From contig OY829326.1 of NCBI GenBank assembly GCA_963691655.1, positions 16,480,878-16,544,877 on the forward strand: a stretch of DNA of 64,000 bases, written 5' to 3'. The DNA is from Toxonevra muliebris (Eukaryota; Arthropoda; Insecta; Diptera; Pallopteridae). Made by a program: the position numbers and the translations under genes. Shown one piece after another: positions 10,517 to 21,985 of the stretch (position 1 is the first letter of the stretch; the number at the start of each line of letters is the position of its first letter). The notes under the pieces are model-generated. The model ran no database searches. It was not told the DNA's origin and saw only the letters and a list, made by a program, of their open reading frames with translations.

Positions 10517-12450
10517 TCTTGTGTTGTTCGTTTTAATCGTTTGCGTTGATATAGTGCAATGACAAATAAATTGCAACTAAAACATAAAGTAATTTGATGT
10601 AAAAGAAGATTACGAACATGGAGAAGGAACCAATCAGCAACGATGAGGGGGTGTCGAAGTACTCTTGATTGATTCGCGCGCTCGAAAAAATTTGCATGTA
10701 TGTAGTGTTGTTTTTGTTTTGCTTTACAATGAATTTTTTTATTTGTTCTTAGGTTTGTAATTTTTGTGATGCAATTAGGTCAAATGTTTAATTTGTGCTT
10801 ATGTGCAAAAAGAGTTACATGCGATGCACTACCACATATTCATAAAATATTAATACACTTTCAGTTAAAGCTTATAAAAAAATATAAATAAAAATAAATA
10901 ACACATTTTTATAAGAAAAACAACGTAACCAACGAATATAAAAATGGCGTTTGTGATATTAAAAATAGAAAAGGTAATCGGTTTTTGATACTCATAATCA
11001 GCGATGCCAACCTGCGGGGAATTCCGATTTGTGGGGAGTTTTACTCAGTGAGGGGAATCGGGGAATGAGCTGTTTTTTGCGGGGAATTTGAAACCGTTCA
11101 GCTTTAATATTACAATACCTCAAACAGTCTGTAGAATATTTTTTGCCAAATTTTATATTTCTGAATACAATTCTGGCACATTCGCAACCAACACCATAAC
11201 AACATTGTTTTATTCAACACAGTTTATATTTAGTATTCAGACAGTCCAACGCGATCGCGCAGTGCTTCGGTTTCTCTTCAGCCGTTTAGAAAGGCTTAGC
11301 TGTGCCTTTGTTCAGCACCTACTAATTATTAACTGTTAGTCCTTGGTGACTGTAACCTATAAACTCGTAAATTATGGTCAGCTATTATAAAGAAGAAGAA
11401 GTATATTTTATATGTTAAACACCGATAGTCAAAACTTTAAACCAGTTTTTCTCAAAACGAGGTTTTTGCCATTGGCATGCACTATAACTGAAATTTAATT
11501 TAAATGTTCTTCTACATTACCATGGCCCCAGGATGTAAGTTTGGTTAATTCTTTCCTCAATTTGGTACTTTGTTTTATACGAAAAAAGTCCAATTTTTGA
11601 AAAAAATAATTTTGCCATTTTTTGAATTGTTGGTCAAACAAAATAATTTCAGTATGTCCTGAAAGTACAGTTATAATTTTTCCAATGGTATTTTTTTAGA
11701 TGTTCCAGTGAGCTGCAATCACGCACGCCATTGCGTTTGACGATTTTCGAAACGTCTTCCATGAAGCTGCAACCTTAAAATAACTCTGACCGAGAGTAAC
11801 TCTAAGCCTACGTAAAGGGTATTTTTCGTTTGTATAAAATGTTTATATGAAAAGTGCGTATCGTACTGCTATAATATGAAAGTAAACAGGTGCGGGGAAT
11901 TTGGTCGAAAATCGGGGAGCTTCGCGAGAGTTATTGGGGAAAAAATGAGTTGGCATCCTTGCTTGTGTATGTGCTGTGCATCGACATTCAAGTTTTAGAA
12001 ATTATCTATTGTATATAAAATAAATATTAATATCATTTACCATAATTTTTAACGCATTTTTAATTACAATTTATTAAGTAGTACCAATTTTATGCAACTT
12101 CCTTTCTTAGTACATGAATGGAAAGTAAGAACTTATGCCTCTTCACAAATATATACATAAACATATTAATCTATTTTCTGCGAATACCCTAATTAAGCTG
12201 CTTTCAAAAATTAAAAATAATATTTACAAGGAACATATGGAATAAAAAATGGAGTTCGGTAACTACTAGTTCGTTTATTTTTACTAGTTAGTTTTTAGAA
12301 TATAACAAGGCTATCATATGAACACGCTTCATAGTGACATTTGAGTATGGGATCCAAGAACAAAATAACAATTGCCAGTATTCACTAAAATCCGATCAAA
12401 TAGAATTTGTTTGTTTTGTTAAAAAGTAGTGTGAAATTAGAAAAAAAGAA
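10517..12450. other. Divergent spacer between SuUR and nurim
   Basis: About 1.9 kb separating two head-to-head genes. The middle (11003-11961) is less AT-rich and may be an insertion (separate entry). The flanks are plain AT-rich sequence that must contain both promoters. No core-promoter motif could be assigned with confidence. Confidence 0.5.
11003..11961. repeat. Possible inserted element with short inverted ends and repeated ggggaat blocks
   Basis: The left edge has gatgccaac and the right edge gttggcatc, a 9-bp exact inverse, about 950 bp apart. Both edges also carry unusual G-rich words (tgcggggaatt, gtggggag, cggggaatg on the left; tgcggggaattt, cggggagc, ttggggaa on the right) that stand out from the AT-rich flanks. 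No transposase-like frame is present. With so short an inverse match, chance is not excluded. Confidence 0.35.
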
Positions 12451-13397
12451 ATGACATCCTTGAAACAGCTTCTTGTGTTTCTCGTATCTTTAACAACATT
12501 TGTTTACACCTTCTATGTAATTGGAAATTTAATGCTGTTCCTATCCAAACCACGGAACGTGCCAAAAATTTACACTTGGGTTTTTAATTTACTGGATAAC
12601 AAATCAAAATTAGAGACTGCATATGGGCCCATTGTATTCGATACACTCTATTTAATTGGGTTTATATTCCAACATAGTTTCATGAAATCGGCCATTATCA
12701 AACAAATCTTGCAAAGTTTGGGACTGTCGGGAGCAGAAAGAACTATTTATAGCCTGACGTCATCGCTTTGTTTACATGTGCGTAAAGCGTTAGCATTATA
12801 ATTTAATTGCATTTAAAAATAATGATGTAATATTTTTTCTCGTTTGCTTATATTTTATTTATAGTATTTACTTAAAAATTGGATTAGCGCTCAATCGATT
12901 GTATTATGGCAAGTTGATGTCGGTAATAGTCAAGTGCTTTGGTGGTTATTTGCACTCGTACATGCTTTTGCTTGGATCATCATTTATGGCGGCAGTATCA
13001 TAATGGACCTGCCAGAAATTTTGGGTATTAAACAGGTATTCATCACTCAAAGTTGAAATTTAATTTTTGGTTTCACTATGAGAAACAAATGGTTTAAAAA
13101 ATTATGTTACTTTAACCAACACTGCATTTTTAGGCATATTATGACTTAAAAGATTACGCACCTCCAATTGCTTACAAATCCTTTGAACTTAAACATCTGT
13201 ACACACATGTGCGTCATCCATCTTTTGTTGGTTTGAGTGTCATTTTGTGGGCTACAAATCTGATGACACTTGACCGTCTGCTGCTTTCGCTGATGTTAAC
13301 AGCTTACATGTATTTTGCCTGGTCAACCGATCGCAACGACGTCATTTATCAAAAATCTCAATTAAAACGTAAAGCACAGGAACTTAAATCACGCTGA
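12451..13397 (+). CDS. nrm: Nurim homologue, inner nuclear membrane protein, 253 aa
   Basis: Nurim is a multi-pass protein of the nuclear envelope related in fold to isoprenylcysteine methyltransferases; its biochemical role is unsettled. Exons 12451-12777, 12865-13035 and 13134-13397 are all phase 0. The protein is mostly hydrophobic: a first segment at about residues 7-32, further segments around 65-80 and 95-115, and a strong one from VLWWLFALVHAFAWIIIYGG. The diagnostic C-terminal part contains YKSFELKHLYTHVRHPSFVG followed by two more membrane segments and a basic tail. The RHP motif is shared with methyltransferases of this superfamily. Its 3' end lies 140 bp from the 3' end of the opposing NUDCD3-like gene. 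Confidence 0.88.
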
Positions 13398-13537
13398 TTA
13401 AAAAGTTGAAATAATCAATTATTACTTTATTTTTGAATAACAATAATTAAAAAATATTCATTTGTTTAGTTTGTATAATTATTTATATGTGCTTATATAT
13501 ACGTATTGTGTTCAACGATTTAACAAATTCGAACAAA

Positions 13538-14564
13538 TTAACTAAATTTAACTACTGACGGATCAAATGGTTGTCCTTTGAAAGGCGAGCCTTCCGAATC
13601 CCATGCCTGCCGTAATCTTGTCATTGTTTCACTTTCATACTCTGTGTAGTCCTGTTCTTGGGTTTTCTTATCTTGTTCCAACTGTTGTACTCGTATCTTA
13701 TGTATTGCTGCTTGAGATTCTTCAGGTAAGTCATCGATATAACGCTCACAGTCAAGTTTATTTAAGTCAATGCAATTTTCACTTGTAAACAATTTTTCCC
13801 ACCACACGTCTTTCGCTTTATCTGCGTATATAGAAATTAACTAGTAAATTGAATTATAAATGTTAGACTATCATATTTACCAAAGTTTATAAGTAATTTT
13901 CCTTCAGCTATTGTCCATACAGCATCATTATGTTTAAACTTATTACTTAATTCCCCAGAAATTGCAACTACTCCTGGATTAGCACGACTTGAAACTTTAA
14001 TTATATCTGCTTTGATTTCAATATTTATTAACTTAGCACTTTGAAATTGGGTGGGCAATTTAACGTGCAACTCGACATCTTGAAGTGTTTGTGACCAGCA
14101 ATAATTGTTAAACAAAGCCCCGTTTTTATAATCGGCCGGCGCAAAAAAAAAATCCTTTTTCCGTTCACTATTTCTTTTCGGTTTTTCATTCTCAACATCA
14201 TCCACACCAATTACATATCCAGTTTCAATTTCGACCTCTTTTACTGCTGGTGGCACATAGCTCCCATCGTTTTCTTGTGAAGCTAATAAATTTAATTTGC
14301 ATTCCGGATCATATCGTTGCATTGCGCCAAAAAGAACTTGCTCCCGTACCCCCTTTGCAAAGCCAATCTTTTCGGAATAATCCTTTTTTATGTGGTAGAA
14401 ATCAGTGCTATAAGAAAGGAAACAAGTATTTACATGTGACTTCAATCGATTTCAACAACATACTTTCTTTTTAAAAATCCAAAAATCGTATCCAGAAATC
14501 CGGTTACGGTCTTTCGCTCTTGCAATATTTCCATTAACATAGCATCAGTTCGCAGATTCTCCAT
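13538..14564 (-). CDS. NudC domain-containing protein (NUDCD3-like), 303 aa
   Basis: NudC-family proteins are HSP90-linked co-chaperones; NUDCD3 stabilises dynein intermediate chain in vertebrates. Exons (complement): 14464-14564, 13881-14407, 13538-13821. The N-terminus holds a short helical NUDC-N-like region (DAMLMEILQERKTVTGFLDT and FYHIKKDYSEKIGFAKGVRE). The CS domain spans about residues 134-225 with YCWSQTLQDVELHVKLP, a GELSNKFKHNDAVWTIAEGK strand pair and VWWEKLF. The C-terminus has PEESQAAIHKIRVQQLEQDK and the closing AWDSEGSPFKGQPFDPSVV, characteristic of NUDCD3/CG31251-type proteins. Length is somewhat below human NUDCD3 (361). Confidence 0.85.
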
Positions 14565-15216
14565 TGTGCTTATTTTTAAATTAAATAATCAGTTCAAATT
14601 TATCAGAAAAATACTTTACTTCTTTCCCAAATATTTTCTTATTTTTCATGAATTTTCAATTAAAACCCAGTAACAAAATTGCGCTCATATGGTGGTAGTG
14701 TTATACTGTAGAAGAATTCACTCGTTACTGTTTTGCGCACAGTTGCCATTTACTCATTTTATTGTGTACCAATATTTACAAAAAAATGTACCAAGTAGGA
14801 AAAAAATGTACCAATTTTTTTAAATAGAATAAATAACTTTATTAAAAATTTCTTGTCAAATGAATATAAATTTAGTTAATTCTTCAAAGCACATTTCATC
14901 TACTCCATTTTTAATACAACTTACTTTTTGCCAAAAAATTGCTAAGTCTTAACAATTTTCTAATTTCTTAAGTATTTCTTAATTACCTACTATAAAAGCT
15001 AAACACACAGAATGTACCAAATTTAAAAAACATGTACCAATGTAACAAGTGGAAGAAAATAGAAAAAAATTTACCTGGCTAAACCCATTTAGCCAATTTA
15101 TATTATAATTTTATGTTTCTATCTTGAATTTATATATATTTACGTAAACATAAATGAAATATATCGTACCTAATTAAACTATAATTGAATTTATATATAA
15201 GTTCCTATAAAATACT

Positions 15217-15545
15217 CACCTATGCAAGGCGAATTTATACCAGGTGAAGTTACCAGCAACTCATTATTCTTTTTTTTCGTGGTCAATATCATAGGCTGTC
15301 AAAATCATTATTTACTTTTAATTGTTTGTTTACGCTTGCTCTCAATTTTTACATTCTCTGCACGCCGCCATTATGGTCGCAACAACAAAAATGTGCTGTT
15401 ATTATTTTGTTGTACGGCTGATTTTGACATTTTATGATATCTGACGCAACAACAAGGATGTGTTGTTTTTGCTATGGTGAAATTGTTGTAATCTTGCTAT
15501 CACCTTCTACATGATTTCACCATGCACCTATGGTAACCCTACCAT
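15217..15545. repeat. Candidate miniature inverted-repeat element, copy 1
   Basis: The left edge reads caaggcgaatttataccagg and the right edge, inverted, reads caccataggtgcatggtgaa-like words; both contain the core ggtga..ttac/atagca. The same edge words, with changes, bound 59612-59870. No open frame. Ends are approximate. Confidence 0.4.
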
Positions 15546-15701
15546 CTGTCAAAGTTGAGCGCGATATTCGATCGAGCGACTTCGGCTAGAAAAGTTTGAT
15601 TTCGACCTTGAATTTTCCAATTAACTTTAAATTTGTAAATTTTGTGAACTTTGCTAATATTTCTAATTTACCATACCTAAAGTAATTTAAGTGCGTTATT
15701 A

Positions 15702-16240
15702 CCACGTGCCCCAAATCACCAGAAAACTTCCCAAAAAACTTACTCTTCATTATTAATTTTGTTTTCACTCCAATAAAGAACCGCAAAGGAAACAGAGACT
15801 TACTAAGTTCACGTCGTTGTTTCGGGGTAACGCTAAAAGTATGTTACAGCCAAGTTAAGGAATGAAAATTGAAAAATAAGTAATTTGGGAAGTTTTCTGA
15901 TGACTTGGGACACGTGTGACACGAAAAAAAGTTTTTTTGGAATTTTTAATTTTTTGAGGCTAGGGACAACATATAACATTTCCCGTAGAAAATAATATTA
16001 GGTTCATGTTCATCAGCTGAAACTACATAAAAATAAGCTTTTTCCGTCGTTTTATAATGACTTTGGTAAGCGTAAGACCCGAAAACAGCCTTTTTGAACC
16101 TTTTTGAAGTTAGGGACAACACGTAGCATTTCCCGTGAAAAATAATATTAGATTCGTATTCAGCAAACAAAAATATACGAAAAAAGGCTTTATCTGTTTT
16201 TTATGATGACTTGGGTAAACGTACGCTTGATAAAACTATT
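15702..16240. repeat. Inverted pair plus 150-bp-period tandem repeat
   Basis: cagaaaacttcccaaa (about 15719) is inverted as tttgggaagttttctg (about 15888), the matching arms extending roughly 34 bp and including cacgtg words. From 15890 a unit containing gatgacttggg..cgtg/cgta, a Lys-codon-like run and gggacaac..cattcccgt repeats: gggacaac starts at 15963 and 16113, a period of 150 bp, with about two and a half copies. No function suggested. Confidence 0.65.
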
Positions 16241-16390
16241 ATTTTATGGTGAGTTGGTAGACTTGCAGCCGCCATATTGGTCCGCCATCATGCAAAATCA
16301 AAAAAGGCCTTGTTGCATTCGAAACTAGAGATAATGAGCTTTCATTTAAGCCCAAACATGCCCTAAAATACCTTAACCAATTTTGGACAG

Positions 16391-16411
16391 GGGGGGGGGG
16401 GGAGGGGGGAG
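16391..16411 (+). repeat. Guanine tract
   Basis: A run of twelve G, one A, six G, A, GG on the plus strand, an extreme base-composition island in AT-rich DNA and a potential G-quadruplex former. Length may be unstable or mis-assembled. Confidence 0.9.
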
Positions 16412-16599
16412 GTCTCCCACTGACAGAGAATGTCCCATATACAATTACATTTTTATGATCACCAAAACATATTTAAATTTATTCTTGCATATTGCAAAAA
16501 CTGTTAAGACTACAAAATTTGGGAATAAACAGTAATATTTTAGGGAAATTTGTAAACTGCATACGGACCGAAAAAACTGTGATTTACACATAAATCTGT

Positions 16600-17695
16600 C
16601 AATATAGCACCGCTGGTTGCAAGTCAATCGATGTCACCAGTCTTACAGTTTCCCTCAATGTCGCTACGCCAAGGCACCCATATAAGGTGCAGACAGTATG
16701 CCGTGGCTGGTCAACTTTAAAGTTATTAGTAGGATTTCGGTAGGTCTCCTGACTATCAGTGAAAATGCAGATATCACTAAAGGGTATCGCATTACACTTT
16801 ATCAGATTTGCGGCTTCAACGATCGTAAATAGATATGCTTGAAAGACGCTGCAGTGATCAGGAAAATGAAAGTTCGTTAAAATACTCAGACACTCAGAGT
16901 GGACTCTACCCCCAAACTCCACCGTCCGACATTGAGTCATCAGTAAATATATAGGTCAATGGCATCAGGGCATATCACATTACCCCCGCTCCACTTTTGA
17001 CGATGTGCAATATGTGTGCTGAAGCTGTTGCCAAAGGATATTGAGGAGAGGTTGAGATTAATGGCTGGTGGAAGATATTTAGTATCATTAAAGGTGACGT
17101 TTTTAGGCCTCTTGTAACTAGTTGTTGTACTTTGTCTAATCCTATGTGGTGGGTGCTCTTTGAGATGACTGTCCACCAAACTATTACGCTATATGTACAA
17201 CTACATAATTATCTTGGGTTGTAATTCTTACTCCTTGCCTATAGCTGACTTGCACGTATAGAAAGCTATTATGGCTTTATGTACTCTCACTGGCACCCCA
17301 GTTGAGTTTCTTGCCCAGGATTAGGCCTCAGGGGGGATCGAAATTTGGTAAAGAGTGGTTTTGAGTGAATACATCTAGCTCGGTTTAAGGCGCATTGGTC
17401 GATAGCAATTGGACATTGCACCAGGGCAACAAGAGATTCAGTGCTCGTTTCAAAAGAGGTACAAGTTACAAAGGAATTCCCCTGAAGCGAATGTTGTCAT
17501 CGCGGCAACCACTTTGCATCTTGTATTTTCAAATTCCGATAGGAAATCATTTACAGCAAGGTTCCAGAGGAGCGGAGAAAGGACTCCTCCTTGCGGAGTG
17601 CCGCTGAACGCAAAACTTCTGATGGGGAAGTGACCCAGCTTTGCTTTTATGATCCTATTTATTAATAAAGTGTCGACAAAAGCCGCAAAATTCAT
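16600..17695 (-). mobile_element. Degenerate non-LTR retrotransposon (reverse transcriptase end plus RNase H)
   Basis: Read on the minus strand, 17695 to about 17330 carries the reverse-transcriptase core GTPQGGVLSPLLWNLAVNDF, then in shifted frames a WCN..LLSTNAP..TELDVFTQ stretch that corresponds to the S-x-N-P-x-K-T-E-x-V-x-F-T region. The segment 17180-16940 keeps a run ending PDAIDLYIYTDDS (start of RNase H), and 16940-16600 keeps VFQAYLFTIVEAANLI and DICIFTDSQE, the RNase H middle motifs. Frames change and stops interrupt, so it is dead. The domain order and motifs fit the R1/LOA/I side of the non-LTR elements. Neither 5' end nor 3' tail is identifiable. Confidence 0.75.
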
Positions 17696-17698
17696 AAG

Positions 17699-18365
17699 GT
17701 AATTAAAATATTTAAATTCCTAGGTAATGGAATTGGACAAATTTTTGATTCCATTTCAGGGAATTGTATTTTGTAATTAAAAATATATCAATTCCTTCAA
17801 GGAATTGAAAATGTAATTGAAAAGAAAGGAATTTATTATTTAAGTGTAATCAATCACTTTCTTGGAATTAAATTCCAATTTAGTTGGAATGATTCCTCGA
17901 AAGTAATTGATTCAATTCCAAAAAAGCAAAAAGAAAAAAAATTGTTTTCGGAAAATATTGTAAAATGCTTCTAATAAGCCATTACGAGCAAATCTGTATA
18001 AATGCGGGTCACTTCTCTCGTAACGGCTTATTAGAAGCATTTTACAATATTTTCCGAAATTTTTTTTTTGTTTTTGCTTTTTTGGAATTGAACTAAAAGG
18101 GAATCAATTACTTTTGAGGAATCATTCCAATTACATTTTCAATTCCTTTAAGGAATTGATATATTTTTAATTACAAAATACAATTCCCTGTAACGGAATC
18201 GAAAATTTTTCCAATTCCATTACCCAGGAATTTAAAAATTTTAATTACCGATTACAATTCGTTGTAATGGAATTGAAACTTTTATCAATTCCATTACCAA
18301 GGAATTGAAAACATTAAAATACCAATTACAATTCCTTGTAATTGGTATTGTAATGTAATTGAATT
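17699..18365. repeat. AT-rich foldback element (large inverted repeat)
   Basis: The two halves are inverse copies around a centre near 18000: cggaaaatattgtaaaatgc at about 17950 is mirrored by gcattttacaatattttccg at about 18037, with agcttctaataagcc-type sequence next to it. Outside this core both arms are built from words such as ggaattgaaa and aatggaattg. The right end is ttgaatttacccagctctgc. A related right end occurs at 31985, so this is a family. No coding capacity. Confidence 0.8.
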
Positions 18366-19022
18366 TACCCAGCTCTGCTGCCAGGTTATCCCACAGTCGC
18401 ACTCAAAATTTTCTACCCGAAAGAATCTTCATTCGTTCGGTTCGGGTGGTTCAAACGCAGCGTTGTTGTTGGATCATTTTTGTTTTATTATTAAAATTCA
18501 TTTATTTTAGCGACACAGGTCAAGTTTGCGTTTTTTACATCACGAGGAGTGTGACGATTAAAATGGAACGGTATTTAAACCGGTGTTTAAAACGACTGCT
18601 TAACTACGGACCGCAGTCCGATGCAAGTCTGTGTCTGTGGCTGACAGCCCAAAACAAAGAGGATAAAATTAAGTTTATGTTCTATTATTTTGCCTACATC
18701 TGCCATTTTTACAAAATGTCAGAAAATGTAGCAGCTCAGTTTGGACACTGCTGCCAATTCGTATTCGTAATTTTGCTACATAGCCCATCTGTGAACTAGA
18801 TTTCAACCAATTAGTCATTGTCAAATCTTGTGTGACAAGCTTGTTGGCGAGAACATGTACACATTTATATGAGAAGTTTTCAAATTTAAGGGTTTCAAAA
18901 TAATTCAGTAAACTTAGAGTACGCTGTTTAACAAAATACTGAGTGTCAGATTTACTAAAAAAATAAAAAATATATAAAAATATAATTTGTTAGCTGTTCT
19001 GCGTTAAATAATACGAAAAATT

Positions 19023-19535
19023 ATGAGCGAAGTTGCAGATTTGAATAACGAATTCGAATGTATGTTGTCAGAGCTTGAATGTTCATTTCCTAATCTAAAT
19101 TTTCGAGAAAAATCTATTGCAACCGAATGGATTAAAAAATTGAAAAAATCCAATTCAACAGTTGAGGAATTAAAACTTCGAGTTGATTTTATTGAATATT
19201 TTGTGAGCTCCGTAGGTTGTGTGTTCAGGACAGAACCTTTTAATAAAATTCCGCCACCAAATACAACATTACTCAGCTTGCGATACTTACTGGTAAATTT
19301 GCATTTAGCAAGCGTTCTTACTTTCTACCAAAACGTTTAAAATATATTTTTTCAGCCTCATGATCGTAAAGGACGTAGTATGGATGCTTCACCAGAAGAG
19401 CAGAAGAAGGAGTACATCAATGAAATGTTCGATGTCGTACATGACAGTGGAACTTTTTTCGCTGAACAGCCCGTACCAAGAGATGGCACATTTTTTCTCA
19501 TGACACTCACACCAGATTTTTGTGGTGGTGAATGA
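19023..19535 (+). CDS. Conserved-looking small protein, 149 aa, possibly DUF4485 type
   Basis: Exons 19023-19292 and 19356-19535 join in phase 0 across a 63-bp GT..AG intron (acceptor ttttttcag). The N-terminal part (about 10-80) is helical: LNNEFECMLSELECSFPNL, then ATEWIKKLKKSNSTVEELKL and VDFIEYFVSSVGCVF. This resembles the short helical DUF4485 domain found in some centrosome-associated proteins, but I am unsure. The second exon is hydrophilic with DASPEEQKKEYINEMF and a C-terminus FLMTLTPDFCGGE. An AATAAA overlaps the region just after the stop. No localisation signal. The gene is isolated between two repeat-rich blocks. Confidence 0.65.
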
Positions 19536-20297
19536 ATAAATTCTGCAATACTATATAAATCGATTAAAAGAAAGCAAACAACTTGGCATACATATATTTT
19601 TGACATCTCTAAAATTTTATTATACTGTTAACTTATAGTAATTACAATTATATATTAATATAATTCCATTATGTACAATTTTTTCTTAAAACTCTAAACA
19701 AGTACTTAATTGAAGAAAATGACGTAAAATGAAAGCATATCTGTATATACAAAATACCTCCGAGTTTTAAAAGTTAAATATATTAGCATTATTCCGTATA
19801 CTTACATATAATTGCATGCATAATAAATTTAAAAGTGAAAGCACGATTTTTTATATAATAAATATAGTATGTAGTTACTTAAGTTCTATAATGAATGACA
19901 TTTTTCAATTCAACCAATAATGAAATCATGTCTGCATTTATCTATGTATGTTAAACATACATTACAAAATAGCATGCAACAGAAGTTTTAAATTATTTTT
20001 TTTTATTAACTTAGGTCTGAATCAGATGTTTGAATATTTTAATTCGATAATTTTTTGCTAAAGTGGAGAGGAGATTCTTGTTCCCCAAAAATTTATAAAA
20101 TTGATTAATTTAAAATATTTATATTTTAGTTCTTAAATACATACATATAAAAAATATTCAAATAAATGCGAATAAAAATAATAATAATAAAATAATCAAA
20201 AGCAATTAATCGATTTACCAAGCCAAGATTTCTGGTCAGTTAAAAGCATAACACTGTGTGACAGTGAAAATATACTTTCTTCGAGACAAAGCTCAAA

Positions 20298-21176
20298 CTG
20301 TAGGTCTAGTCAGGCAGAAAAAACTGCATACTCTGAATTTTGAATCGGCCCCTAAAATCTGTATTTATTTAATTTTTGATAGATAGAAATATATAATTTC
20401 CCGAAACTTTATTTTTATTTATCCGATAAGTTGTTATATGTTAAAAGAAAACATTTAGCTGCTTACAACGATATATACATAAATTGGTAATATATCTTAA
20501 TACCGAAGTTAGAAATTTGAAATTTTTTTTACATTTTTTCATTTTGAATCGCATTTTAAACGGTTAGTATGTTTAACAGTGTATATATAAAAGCATATGA
20601 AAATAAACAACATTCACTTTTGTTTTCAACGCGCTGTAAATTATAAATCCATTGAGGTTTGGCTAACTTATTTAACTCTTATTTGACCACAAAAAAAAAA
20701 AAATGCAATACGTAGTTACGTAAATATTTGTACACGAGTATTACTCCAACTACCATATTTAAGTATACAATACAGAACTTAAAAATGTAAGCATTTTTGA
20801 GTTTTGAGACCAGTATATGGTTCTCAAAGTCAAATATCTTAGTCAAACCTCAATGGATTTTGAAAATTTTTAGCTTGCTGCAACAAAATGGTAAACAAAA
20901 TAGTCGTTTAAAACGCCATTTAAAATGAAAAAATGTGAAAAAATTTTCAATTTGTCTTATAGTTCTAACTCTGGTATTCCTAAAGATATATTACAAGTTT
21001 ATATATCGTCGAAGCTTTTGAATAACATATAAAAACTTACTCATCGGATAAATAAAAATAAAGATATAGGCAAGCATATGCTTTAACCTATAAAATATTA
21101 GTTTTTCGGCCCCAAGTCCAGATTTTAAGGGTCAATTCAAAATTCTGAGTATGCAGTTTTGTTTTCTGCTTGACTA
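20298..21176. repeat. Large foldback element, about 880 bp
   Basis: The left arm runs from about 20298 (gtctagtcaggcag, then aactgcatactctgaatttt) to about 20665 (aatccattgaggtttggcta). The right arm is its inverse: agtcaaacctcaatggattt near 20842 through aaattctgagtatgcagttt near 21150 and ctgcttgactac near 21165. Intermediate words (atttttatttatccgat, acattttttcatttt) match in inverted order at the expected positions, with many small differences. About 180 bp of unpaired sequence forms the loop. No open frame. Confidence 0.85.
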
Positions 21177-21378
21177 CACCTAAGACACATGCAAACCTAG
21201 AAAAAAGTATATATAAATTATAATTTTTTTCGATTAATCAATATTCGGATTAATGGAAAAGATCATTTAGTTGCACAGCGCTAATTCCAATCAATAATGT
21301 TTTATCAATAGAAATGATAGAATCGAATATTTACTGATACCTAGACACCGGGGTTGCATTAATTTTTGCTTTTTTGAA

Positions 21379-21985
21379 TTAAGTAGGCGCATGTTTTTTC
21401 ACTGTCGCCGAATGCAAGTGCGCAATTATTTCATCAACACTCGATGATTTGGGTTCCCAAGCGGTTGATATTGTCAAATGTGCTGATTTTAATGTTTCCA
21501 CTTTTGGTCGTTTTTCGATTTCACTAAAAGGTTCGGGATTGGAAAATTTACTTTTCTTTTGTGTCCACTTATTGGGATGGTAGTTTTAATAAGTTCATCG
21601 GTTTTGTATCCACTTATTGGAATACGGGACTTAACAGTTTCGTCCAATTTGTTCATACTAATTGTGATGGTGTTTTTAATAGCAGCAATTAATTCTGTGG
21701 AAGTATTGAAAGCTTTCACTTTTTCATGTTTAACAGGAAAAAATATTTTTTTCCGTGGTATCTGATATTGTATTAATTTTATTATGTATATAACTTGTGG
21801 GAGATTCGTTGATATCAATGATGTCTTTGCTCTTTGAAATTTTATCAATAGGTGTTGACTGCAAGGAATTCATATTGCTCTCACATTTATGACCACACTT
21901 GTTTAATTCAGAGATTTCTTTGGCAATTACCTTGCTTGAAACATTACCATCTTCACCTAAACATTTTTTAATTCCGCTATAATTT
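21379..21985 (-). pseudogene. Broken coding-like sequence downstream of the giant gene
   Basis: Minus strand from 21985 reads KKCLGEDGNVSSKV, ELNKCGHKCESNM, STPIDKISKSKDIIDINESP and SDTTEKN, then hits a stop just after an A7/T6 stretch. One base further on the reading continues as HEKVKAFNTSTELIAAIKNT and SRIPISGYKTDELIKTTIPI. Near an A3T4 stretch the first frame resumes with EPFSEIEKRPKVETLKSAHL, SSSVDEIIAHLHSATVKKHA and a stop at 21379-21381. Composition (Lys/Ser/Ile/Thr/Asn) matches the giant gene immediately upstream. It is probably that gene's former or true C-terminus, cut off by a stop and two compensating frameshifts; an unrecognised intron structure or assembly errors are alternatives. 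Confidence 0.55.

Larger units (their letters stand above)
14565..19022. other. Repeat-rich spacer between the NUDCD3-like gene and the 149-aa gene
   Basis: This 4.5-kb interval is built of repeats: a possible miniature element (15217-15545), a 34-bp inverted pair around a 150-bp-period tandem repeat (15702-16240), a G-tract (16391-16411), a degenerate retrotransposon (16600-17695) and an AT-rich foldback element (17699-18365). The segment 14565-15216 holds AT-rich sequence with repeated gtaccaa words and nothing coding. A 146-codon plus-strand frame at 18359-18799 has no recognisable similarity and is not called. Confidence 0.6.

Noticed and set aside
18359..18799. 146-codon plus-strand frame with Cys/Tyr/Phe-rich C-terminus
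   Set aside because: It starts inside the end of a foldback element, has no recognisable motif and no supporting splice pattern; treated as chance.
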